From assembly GCF_963662255.1 (NCBI RefSeq), contig NC_085049.1, positions 59,443,158 to 59,507,157 of the forward strand: 64,000 nucleotides of DNA, in the 5' to 3' direction. How positions within the stretch are numbered: position 1 is the stretch's first letter; each line of letters begins with the position of its first letter. The notes below the pieces were generated by a model. The model worked only from the letters and a program-made list of their open reading frames with translations, did not search any database and was not told the DNA's origin. Made by a program: the position numbers and the translations under genes. This DNA is from Cinclus cinclus (taxonomy: Eukaryota > Chordata > Aves > Passeriformes > Cinclidae). This document shows, in pieces, positions 35,247 through 47,200 of this stretch.

Positions 35247-38200
35247 GTGGGCAGCGCCTGCCCCGCCGCCCCTTGCCGTGTGCGGATGGGCCGCGGAGCG
35301 CCCGCTGGGCTGCCGCTCTCCGGCTCTCGGTTCGGGGCCGGCACCCGCGCCGTGTGGCCTTTGGCCAGCACTGTCGCCTCAGCACTCGGGCCCTGGTGGT
35401 CCTTTTCCCCTCAGGGTGGTGGGAGGAGCGCGGGGCTCGGGCCCGAGGCCTAACGGGGCTGCTGTGTTTGATCCGTAGCTGGTGCGCAAGAAGCACGTCC
35501 TGTCCCGTCTCCAGGATGCCCTGGCCTGGCAGGCGCTGCCAGTCGTCCAGCTGCTGGCACAAGACGAGAGGGTGTGCATGCATTTAATAGGAACTCTCTT
35601 TGGTAAGAGCTCTGCTGAGGCCTGGTGCAGCAGCAGGGAGGAGGCAGTTACCTTTTGTTGAATACCTGTGAAGCTTTCCCATATTTGAAGCCAGAAAAAA
35701 AGAGTAGAAGAATATTGAGGTGCCTACCTCCATACTTTAACCGTTCTGTTAAGTGTGTAATTATTCCCTGCAGAAAACTTGCCTGTCACTGATTTAGAAT
35801 AGGTTAATTAATGTTCTCATTCCCTGACATGCCAGATTGGCATGTTCATAAAGTTCTTGCAATTTTCCAAAGTATCTTGACGTACCTGTAAAGTCCTTCT
35901 GGAGAAAAGGGAGTGCCTGGCATTTTACTCTTCCCTGAATACCCTCCATTCTGGTCTCATGCCTCTGGAGTTATATGAAGATTCATACAGAAGTCAAAGT
36001 GTGAGCTTAAAAAGGTTTTGCAGAATTTCTTATCAAAGGTGCAAATCACAAATCTAAGTAGTGGGGGTTTTTTAAACCATCACTTTACATTTGTAGAAAT
36101 CTTTGTTGCTGTACAACTAAAACCTGCTTTCTGGTGAGTCAGCCTCAGCAAAATAGTATTCGGCAGGGTGTCAGAAAGTATCTTTTCAGTAAATCTCTGT
36201 GATCCTCAGTTTCTCTTACTGGTTTCTGTTTGCATAGCAGGGAAATGTATTTGAAATGTCTAAAATCTTGATGGAGGAGAAATAATGGTCTAAATGAGAG
36301 AACAGTGAGGAAGGGAAAAGTGGAGGGTAGAAGTAAGATTGCATTCAAAGAGCAAATATACCAGATTCCTTTAATTCCACCATCTCATTTGCACCTCACA
36401 GGTAATTTTTGTTCTTTGGGGGAGAGTAACCTACAAGACCCTATCCCTGCCTTGACGCACTGAATAGTGCAGTTGATTGCCCATAAGTTGTGTTGTGCAC
36501 GTTTTGGAAGCAGCTTTTTATAGAAACAAAACTTCATGCAGTTTTCATTCTTCTAATTGCACAGATTTTTATTAGTAGTGTGTACACACATAATCCTTCA
36601 GAGTAGTGGAAAGAGTGGTGATTGTAGCCAATTCAACCCTACACTGTATGGCCCTAACACAAAATAGCCCAGAAGACAGGGATGCTGTGCTTGCATTTCT
36701 ATGCTCTTGTCTGTTTTAGTAATTCTCTGAGAAGAGAATTCTCTGTATGATTGGGTGGTTTGAGGACAGCTTTGGGTTTTACTGTACTTGGTGTAACTCT
36801 TTGAGCAGTTGGAATCCCAATCTAAGCTTGGGGCTACAAACAATGGTGTGCTCATTTTCAATAGAGCTTGGATGAGCCAAGGATCATTTGGTGCAAGAAT
36901 ATAGGAGGGACCCCCCCAAAAGTGTGAGCAGTGTTGTGGAAGAAGTATTAATAGTGAATTCGGGAAAATACATTTGAAGAGAGAATATTGGAATAAGCAC
37001 AGGCAGAAGAAAGAGGATTAAGAGAGGTGGAGCGTGGAGTGTTACATATGAGGTGGTGTGTTTCAGATGTCTGAATTTCATGCAGCTAGTATTGTAATTA
37101 ATAATTGTAATAATGCTGTATACAAATCTTTTCTAGAGTTATAAGGATTGGGCAGATGAGGCAGGAAATAAGTAATTTCTACACCCATCACAACACTGCT
37201 TTAGTTCGTCAAAATTCTGAGACATCAGAGGGGAGGTAGTTTGATTGGATGTATTAAAGCAAGTGGTTTAGTGTGGGTCTAAACCATAATGCCTGATGGT
37301 ATAGGTTGGAAGGGGCTGTGAAGTAGAGTTTCTTGTCTGCTGGGGTGTAGTAGAATGAGACTGGTTTATTTTGACATACCCAATCATATGCTCTCATTGT
37401 AAAATTAACTTGTGAAGTGATGCCTTCAGGTTCAATTTAATGTTGGAATAGTTTCCGGATGTTTTAAACCTGGTGTTCAAATTTGGTTTCAGCATTTCCA
37501 GTACCATCGAGGGAGAAGACTCCCTCTACTCTTCATAGTACCTGATAAGAAAGGAGGACACAAAGGACAAAACTGGATACTGGGTACACAGTGAGATGTG
37601 GGGGTGGCAGCAGTTACATATTCCCTGACATAGGTGGAGCTATTGACTTTGACTATAAAGCACATAAAAAATTTGCAAGAGAACATAGTGTCTCATGTCC
37701 CTGTGTCCTGCTTATGGAGGCACCTTTTGGGATACTCCTGAAGAGTATAAACCCTCATCTGACAAAGTTAGGTTGGTGTGAAGCAGGGAAAACAAAACAG
37801 TTCAGAAAAAAAACGTTTCAGCTCTTTTTAACAAGAAGGAATTACAGCACTGGTGATCAGAAGCAGAAATGAGTTCCATGACCTGTTGTGGTTTATCTTG
37901 TAGGGATGTTACATTCTGTGGAAGACAGCAGTACCCTGAACCTATTAGCTGAAGGTGAGAGACAAGTGCCACATCTCAATTACTGGCAGTTTGTGAAAGG
38001 GAAAATCTGTCTTGTCTGATACCTATAGTGAGATGCTCAGCTTCAACACAGCTTCAGTGGGGAAAAACATCTATATCCATGCAACAAAAAAGAGTGGTCT
38101 GCTCCAGTATTGGAGGGCAGGGGAGTGCATGAATGTTTAAATATTTAACATTGGTGTCACAGGCTCTTGTGTGTGTTGTGAATTTAGTATTAGATGGGTC

Positions 38201-41200
38201 ACAGTGCCTCAGCTTTGGCATCTTTGGGCCTGACCAAATTGTCAAAGCAAATGGAAATCTATGGGATCTACTGCTTTCTCCTCAGGAGTAGAGGGTATTT
38301 GTGATTTAACTGTACAGGCTGTAGATTCCTCTTTGTGAGCACTCCCTCATTTGAAAACTGAAGGAAACATCTACAAGGCTGACAAAGGAATCTCTATAGT
38401 CCAGTTAAACCTGGACAACTCTGCTGAGTCTAGAGATACCAGCAGTGCAATGATGCATTTCATGTCCAGCCAAGAAAGGTAAAAGGAGCTATGACAAACT
38501 TCTTCCAGAGGGATTTTCGTTTTCAGACACTTGCTTGAAATGGGGTTGTAAGGTGGAGAAGTCTTTCTGTCTTGTTACCAGACTGTTGAGAGATGGATGC
38601 TCTCTAACAGAGCAATTTTAAATGAGTGTTGCCTAAGTCTTGAAAGGTTTTTTTTTTTTTTTTTTTGTTTTTTAAGTTTCTGAGAGTTTGAGGCAATAAA
38701 GAGGTATTGAACCATGTATAAATCACCTGTCTCAGACATGCTTCTGCTGAGATGTGTAGCTCTATCTGAAGTAGGTCTAGTATTGCCTTGGGTACACCAA
38801 GAAATGGTGAACCCAAAAGTCTCTGGTATTTCTTTTTAGAATGCTTTCTTAGGATACGAATCAGAAGTGTAGGTTTTCCAAATAAGTCATGCCATGACAG
38901 CAGGCTACATCCACGACAGCCTTACCAAATCCTGTGTAGAAATGTGCACAGTGTCTCAGTAAAGGGGCTGTTGCCAAAATTTTATCTGCTGAACATTCAG
39001 GTGCCAGTTCTAAAAGTACTGGAAAAGGAACTTTGCTTCCTACAACTGGCCTGCTGGTATATGTGTAGAGGCACAGGCAGCCTGCCAGCATCAGTCAACT
39101 CCCTTGTGATTTTGTTAGGGAAACCCCAGGTGATGTGTTGCCACTGCCTGGTAAACATAATTTCTTGCTGGTTCTTCTCGTTAGTACAGAGTCGACAGAG
39201 TTCTTAAAGTTTCAGTGGACCAATAATAACAGCACTTACTTGGACTGATGAGGGGAGCAGCACCACTGGTGATTGGTGCCTTGCTTTCTGTTAAGGTGTC
39301 TGGCATAACTGCAGTAGGGAGGAATGGCTGAAAGACTTCACTTACCTTAGGGACAGTAGAAGCTGAATAAGGAGCTCTGAGTGTGAATCTAAGGATCCTC
39401 AGCAGTTTCAGTTCTGATATCTTCTCTGGAAGGATGCATTTTTAAAGGCCAGTTTTCATACAGTAGGAAGGCTGGTCTATTCAATTACCATAGTTTTTAT
39501 GCTTTTAAGCTAGGTATTTTTCCCCTTCCTTTCCTGATTCCTTGTGTTTACTTGTTGTTCTGAGGCTTGGTTTGTCACTTGCAGCTCATTTCCATGCATG
39601 GTTTGTAGTGTAGCTGAAGCAGGACTGCTGGAATGATGCCTCAGGGAGCTTGAGCTGGGCTATGAGAAGTAATAGTACTGGGAATGCTGCTGTAACCCTG
39701 CTCTCTCAGCATGTCTGTGCTCATTTCATTTGTAAGCTCTTTGCTCACTGGTCTGCTAAAGCCCCATGGAAGATGGATTGTGAGTGCTCTTGTGTGTGTA
39801 TTACTGATCCTGTTTTTTCTGCCTAGTTCTGGTGCGGCTTGTTGTGGAGCTGAAGTCAGAACAGTACTTACACTGCATTTTGGATGAAAGTCAGAAGGAG
39901 GTCAGTGAAGATGAGTTCTCTTCCCTTGCTTCCAGTCTTTCAGAGGTTGAGGAACGAGTGGCCCTGCAGGACTGAGATGTAGCAGTGGGATCACAGAATC
40001 CTAGAATGATTTGGTTTGGAAGGGACCTTAAAAATCATCTAATTCCAGCCCTCCTGGCATGGGCAGGGGCACCTTCCACTAGACCAGGTTGCTCAAAGTC
40101 CCATCCATCCTGACCTTGGATGTCCTAATGCCAGTTCCCCAACTGAGATGTAGGCAGTGTTAGTGTTTACTGTGGAGTTTTTATGTTGTTCTCATGATGC
40201 CTTGCAGCCATAGGGCTTCATGATAGTCTTATGAAACTGTGTGGTTTGCTCAGATACTCCTTTTCCTACTTTACTGTTTCAGTTATATGAGGAGCTTTCC
40301 CAGCCTGTGCCATGGGCTCTTACACTCTCCTAAGTTTATGATGGTCCCACAGGGTACAAAAAAAAAGGGAAGTAGCAAAAGTGGTGAGAAATTATTCTGT
40401 TTCATCGGCTCATGTGAGAGGTGGAGGGGAGAAAGAGAAAAAGGAACAACAAGCAAGCAATTCCTTGAATTCATTTAAAGACCTTTTGGAGACTTAGTGT
40501 GGTATTTGGGGTTTTCCTGTAGTTTATCCGAGGTGGCGAAGAGGACCCATCTTTGGAAAAGATCCTGTTCTGGAAAACGATGCATCACTGAGAACTTGCT
40601 GGTTTGGGTGCCTTTCTGCCTTTGGACTTTGTCCTCATCAGTGAGACATTTTCCTTCTCTGTCTCCTCTACAGCTGTGCAAAGCAACTACCATGAGAAGC
40701 AGCCTGCCCACATTTTCTCTCCTTGGCAAGCTGGCAGATGCCGTCCCAGGCTTTGCTGATATACTTGTGGTAAAGCACAGTGAGTAGTATGTCATGTCCC
40801 ACTGAAGGGTGGTCTTCACAGCCCTAGTACACACGAATGCATGCATTCCCCTGTCCCCCAGATGAGTTCATGAAGCCTGTCACACAAGATGCCTGTCCAG
40901 AAGTCAGAGTGGCATTCAGGCCTCCTGGGATACAGGTCAGAACCTTCATAGTAGGCTTGTTGTCATGCTTTTAGCCAGGCAAAAGCAGCCTCTGTGAACT
41001 GGAGTTGTGGATCTGCCTCACAGGCAACATACATTTAGGTTTTATTTTCCCTTGATCCAGTGCTTGGGGGTCTGGTTAGCAAGCTGAACTCTTTGTGAAG
41101 GGAGCTGGGATGATGAATCTTCATATGGTGAACAGTGAGCTCCACTAGCTGTTCATTACTGTACCTCTGCTCAGAGGGACAGATGGTGCTGAGCACATCA

Positions 41201-44200
41201 CCTAGTTGTGGTATTCATTAACCTGCATACACCAGTCTGTCCAGTAGGCTTTTGCAAGTTTTCAGGGGAAATAGGTTGGTGTTTTTAAAATGTCAGTGAA
41301 TGTTTGCTGTTCCTGTTCCTCATACTAGATAATTTAGTGGATCACCTGCTGATGGGCTTGACGTACCCAAATGAAGGTATAAAGGCTGCTGTCTGCTACT
41401 TGTATGGCAAGCTGTACTCCTCTCCTGTTGGCACAGAGCGGCTCTCAGGACACTTTGAAGAAAGGCTGTGCGGTGTCTTCTTGAATACTCTGGAGTGTGC
41501 ACAGACAAAGGAGCTGCAGGTTAATTGTTTGGGTAAGGCATTGCTGAGAGAAGCTGCAAGGTGCAAGGGAGGGCTTAGAATGAGGAAGCAATCCTTGGCT
41601 GGTTTAGATGCTCTAATGTGGGTTGTTCCATAGAGGATCTTTATGCTGCTTGTCTGAAGCCATCAATCCTTTCTGTTACTCCATAGCAATGAAATGGCCC
41701 AGACCTGCTGCTGAGCACCCCCAGGCCCCCATGTTCCCTGATGCCTCACGTTTGCCCACCACTGACTAATCTTCAGTCTCTTCAGAGCTTGTGCTCTGGC
41801 CTGATCATCCATCCCTCAATGAATGCAAATACTGTGCGCAAGGAGGTGGATTTTGTACAGCAGTGGGATGGAGTCTAAAAAATACAGTCTTTAGATGTGA
41901 GGCATCATATTAATTAGATATAGAGCTACTGTGAAAGTGGCACTTTCTTGCAGTTATCCTTCCAATCTCATGTTTCAGCTGTTGCTGCGGAGCACAATTT
42001 CAGCCTTTCTGACATTGCTTATTTGTAAACCCTCCAGGGAATTAATTTTTCTAGAAGGAGTCAAGCAGGAACTGTATTGCTCCTCAGCTTATCTACTCAA
42101 CTGCTAGAAATAGATTATGATTCCTTTGAAAGTAAAATTCTGTAGCTCAGATGATACCCCTGTGAATTTGTGCTGATGTGTACTGATGATTTTCATCAAT
42201 ACCTGTAGCAGTGATCTGTACTGTTATACTGAGGGATATCTTGGGGGTGTGGGTATCCTGTAGTTGAACACAGCTGTTTCTATTAGAGCCTGTGAAAATA
42301 GAAGGGGAAGGGTTAAGTGCCTGTTCTCTAGGAAGTGTTCTAGGGAAAAATGTCTTGTCATTGGGGTCAATGACTGCTTGGAGAAGAATGCAGATCAAGA
42401 GCTCTCCCAAGAAACAGCTGAAGGTGTGGTTACTAACAGAAGATAATGCAAGTAGAGGGCTCCTGAGATACACCCATGTGCATACGTGACTCTGAGAAGG
42501 AATAGAGAGCAGATCAGACCAGCAAAAGCTATCAGCAGCAGGGGTTTCAAGACATGGGGGTCATGGCAATGTCTGGGGATACAGTGAGAAGAAGCTCCCT
42601 AAACTGGAGGTGAGGCCCTCCAGGAGAGGGAAGGAAGTTGGCAACAAGTCTTAGTCTGTAAGTACTCGTGTGTTAATATAATCCTCACTGTGCCGCTCAG
42701 TATGGTGCTCATTCTTGTTCCCCCTTTTGCAGGTTTGCTAAAGGAGCTGCTGAAATCTGACCATTTTGTATCTATTCTTATGAATAATTCAAAGACAGAG
42801 GAGGAAACTGAGAACCCTGACTTTTTAGAAGGGGAAAATCCACTGCCACTTGTTCTCAAAAAGGTGATTGCTGAAGTAGTAGTGAATTGTTGGTACATGC
42901 TAGTAATTTGCTGTAATGAACCTGTAATGAACCTTTATCTAAGGCACTGTATATATAAAAAAGCAGAGTGTTCTGTTATCAACACCAGCAATATAGGCTG
43001 CACTGAGAAATGGGGATACCTCTGTTATTATTTTCTTGTTCATTCCTGCATCCTGGAAGGGGGAAAATTTTACTCCTGGCCTTAGCTGATTTTACTCACT
43101 TACACTTGAGGTCTGATACAGCACATGCAGCACCAGCATGACTAAGCCTGGGGGCAGAACTATTCTTACTCATGATCTAATCTACTCTGTTGTGGTTCTC
43201 ATGTGTTTTTTTGAGTCTCTTTGGTTCAGTGTTTTATCTTACCTTAGCAAGTTTAATCTGTGAAATAAATGCCAAAAGAGAGATCTTAATTTATGGTTTA
43301 AATTTTAAGAAACAGAACAAACTGTTTCCTATTCATAGCTGCTTTGCTGACTTCCTTTTGACTTTTGCTTCCCAACAGCTCTTGTTGACCAGAGATGAGA
43401 TGCTACAGGCAGCGAGCTCTCACTGTATGGCTGCAGTGCTGGTTCACTCTCCTAGCAGATATGCTCCTGCTTTTATCCGTGCAGATGTCCCAGGTGAATA
43501 AATGGAGAAGCATCTTATTGTTCATTCCCCAGTATCAAAGCTTCCCCTTGCTATTTGGTTTAGGAATCAGGCTGGCTCCATGAAATCCACTGGTAGCAAA
43601 ATGTGGTGGCCATTTTATACCAGGTGATTTTCTGCTGGAAGTTTAGAAGGAGATGGAATTTCCACAGAGAGAATTTGGCCAGGTCCATGTGGTCAATGTC
43701 CTTCTTGCAGGACCTTAGATACAAGCCTAAGCAAACTGAGGTTCCATCTCATTCCACTAAATATTGTAAGTTAGCTCAGATTTTGGTTTAGGATTTAGCT
43801 TTAGAATGCAGCTATGGGAATTGATTTATTATTTCTCTGTAATCCCAAAAGATAGAAATACTTTCATGGTACAAATTCCTTGAGAGATGAAAAAGTCATG
43901 AGGGAAAAAAGGTCGCTGCATCTGTGGTAAAGCTTGCTTTGTGGCTTTTCATGTGTGCCAAAGGCTAGATCCACAGTTCAGCTCCTTCCTGCTGAGTTTG
44001 TGCTGGGAAGATGCCTGCCCATGTGTCTCTGCTCTCCAGTCACCTCTTTTTGAAGACTGGCGTACCCCTGAGCATCTACTCTGTTCTGCATTCCTGCCAT
44101 TTCATAGTACAGCCGTTCTCCCTATGGCTGTTGCTATGTTTCCTCATTTCCTCCTCCTTCCTCTGCTGTGTTCTAGGAGCAGCTGTGCCATGCTGTGAGC

Positions 44201-47200
44201 AGCCTGCCTCTTACCAGGGTGACCTTATTTGTGTTTGTGTGTGTTTGCAGAGTTCCTCTTTGAGTGTCTTTTGTGCAAAAGTGAAATCCTCATCTGGTCA
44301 GTATACTGCTGCCTGCTCCTCCTGACTGAAGAGCGCCTTTTCTTCTCCAAGTGTCACACCGTCTATGGTGAGTCATCAACCTTTCTGACAGAGTGACTGC
44401 AGTAATTCTTGTGCCTCTAGCTGAATTCCAGTGCTTTACACACAATCACAATTTCCAGATAAAGGACTAAAAATAAGTACCTATCAGACATGTTTGTCGT
44501 GTCCGATGTAGCTTGAATTTATAGTGTCATTGTCCTAATGCGTTTCTGGTGAGCATTAATTCATAATAATAACCAATTGTCATGACTGACACTCTCTGAG
44601 TTACTATTAAGTATTTATGTGTGTATGCCAAGGGTAGATTTAGGAAGAATGGTTAAATTCCTTTTGTTCTTTGGGACTTACCTCCAGCAGTGAAGGCTGA
44701 GGCATGTTATGAGGAAGCTGAGTGAACATTCAACAGTTTTGGACAGTTGTTTCTGTCAGTAGCTCAGAAGAATAATTGTTCAAATCCTTCTTCATTTTAA
44801 AAATTAATTTTGCTTCCAGTCTGGAATCTGAAACATTAAAAGCCTCTCTGTGACTTCTCTTGAACAGGCATTGAATCTCTGGTGAAGAGTCTCCGAGGTG
44901 TCCTGCTGCTGAACAATGTGGAGTTGCACAAACAAGGGCTCCTACTCCTCACTGAAATACTGAAACGGTAAGGGAGTGCCTTGTCAGGCTTGCACAGGCA
45001 GAGTTTGGTCCCCCAAAATAGAGACTGTGGGACTTTGGCTTTTTAAGCTTTTCTTCCAAGACCAGATATATACACACAAGAGTTTTTGTGTTTAAAAGAT
45101 GGTGCTGAGCAATCTCATCTCTTTTATTCTTGCAAAGAGGGACGTGATGGTTGTTTCTGAACCTCCCAGCTTGTCCTGTCTGTGCTGACAAGCACCACTA
45201 TATTTTCCTCTTCCTGCTTCCTTGCTAGTCAGGGAGGTGAAATCTCTTTTCAGCTGTAGACAGAGCAGGAGGGAGGGCCAGGAAGGTCCAGGCGTATGTA
45301 AGCAGGCCAGCTCCTGCTAAGTGTGCCTCTATGACAAAACAAAGTATGCAAATTCCATGGCCTCTGGCCTTCTATCATCATCTGAGCTAAATTCAAACTG
45401 CAGAAACAAATTCTAGGCTGAAATATTAATGTCTTCTGTCACTTTTTTCCTCTTGTTTTCTGCTAAGAAATAATATACACTGGCTTGTTTTTCTTCTGTG
45501 CTTCCTGTTCTTGCCTCTATGATCTTGTTCCAGTCCTGTCATGCTAGTGACAGAGTCTCGTTTTTGCCACTTAGATCCCCCAAGAGAGCCCTTGAGCAGA
45601 ATTTTGGAAATGTCATAGTCAATTTTGTAGCAAGTGGCAGGGTAAAAAGGAGAAGAGAAAGGAACAGTGCTAGAACAGTGTGGTGATGCCAGTGTGGGAT
45701 CTGTCAAAAAGAGAAATTAGGATGTGGGGAGCACTAATTACAGCATTTATGCTTGTAAAACAAAGAGAGAACTCTGTGCAGTTGCTCTAATTTTCTAGCA
45801 CACCCGTTCTGTTTCTCTGAATTTGCATTAGAAATCACATTTTATTTAAAATTATCTCATAGTGGGGAAAGGGATCTTGTGCAGGAACCTTTCATCTTAG
45901 TTTTAGCTTGCAGCTGGATCCTCTTGTGTAAGTGATCCACATGTTCTGGTGAGGTCTATGCAGGACTTACTGCTCCCCATGGTGGTATGTCAGGAATGTT
46001 GGGTACCTCTCCCTGGAGTGACCCTTGTCTCTCCCATCATAATCAAAGTGACAGGTGCAGTTTGGGACCCAAAGATGAGTGGTTGCAGGAAGTTGCAAGA
46101 GTGCTGCCCTTCACACTTCCCCCCAGGCCCTGAAGATACCACAGTGCACCATACTGAAAGTGGGTTTGTGCATCTTGAATGAGTCAGCAGTACTCCTCCA
46201 TCCCTTCCTCCTGCATGAGTCAGTGAAGACTTTTTTCTTCCTGATGTGTTTTACTTCAGAAGGTCATTGATTAAACAAAGGAAATACAGAGGATTAATGG
46301 AATTACCCAGTGTAAGTAGAAGCAACTTGGAAGTTGCATCACTTGTGCCTTGGCTTTTGATGCCTAAATTTCTCAAGTCCTTTTCCTTGCCATGCCCACC
46401 TCACAGCTTTTTCTCACAGCAGAATATGAGGTGGCTGCAAAGCTGGATTCCATCCCACTGAGTGACTAAAAAGAGTGGTTCTTTCTCTGTTCCCTTTTTG
46501 CCATGCAACTGGGCTACTACTGTAATTTCTACTGAAGTTCACTTTGCTTGCTTTCCCATTTGTGCATGAGAGCATGTGATGCTGGCTTGCTTCAGTCAGG
46601 CACGACTGTGAAAATTGAATAACGGGGAATACTTCTGGCTCCCAAATCTGGCTCCTGTCATGCTGTGCTGCTTTTCTTGCTTCACTTTAGAGGGACCCTC
46701 TGGGCAGGCTGTTAGTGCCTTTTGTCTGCATGTAGCTGCCTATCTTCCCCCTGCCCTCCCAACTGTACCTGACTTGCCAGGAGCCAAATGAGAACAGTCT
46801 GCCATTTACATATCTCTGTCCAATAATGGGATTAATGACCTGTTGTCCCTCCATGCTCTCATGCTGAATGCTCAAAGGTGTTGTGCCACAGAAAAAAAAA
46901 ATGCTCACTATTGAGAAGGACTGTCAAAACAGTTGGATTGTGTTTATTTTCCTGATTACTTTTCAAGTTTGTGAAGGTTCCTGTCCTGGCAGCATGTGGC
47001 ATTAGGAAGGCAGTGAGAGAAGCTATTCTCATGGCATTATCTTTATTCTAGGATGATGATGTTTGCTTGTATACTTAGAAATATAAGTTGCTACGTGAAC
47101 TCACAAATGTCAGAGCAGATGGCCTGAACATAAAGACCTAGGCACAGAGATCACTGTATTTTGCAAAGCTTGTTTTTCTTGTGCTTTTCATGTCCATGTT

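Larger units (their letters stand above)
34620..35460. promoter_or_regulatory. CpG-island bidirectional promoter of SNU13 and MEI1
   Basis: A strongly GC- and CpG-rich block surrounds the SNU13 start (34971) and the presumed MEI1 start (about 35130). Visible elements are an ETS-type CCGGAAG at 35043-35049 and two closely spaced GGTACCGGG copies at 35056 and 35068. No TATA or CCAAT box was seen between the two starts. A housekeeping gene and a germline gene therefore appear to share one compact promoter of about 160 bp. Confidence 0.75.

Noticed and set aside
34852..35583. A 243-codon minus-strand open frame over the SNU13/MEI1 island
   Set aside because: It is low-complexity Pro/Arg/Ala sequence produced by GC-rich DNA and antisense to MEI1 exon 2, with no recognisable family.
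38788..39207. A 139-codon open frame in a MEI1 intron
   Set aside because: Its composition is not protein-like and it lacks matching splice sites; the flanking MEI1 exons join directly in phase.
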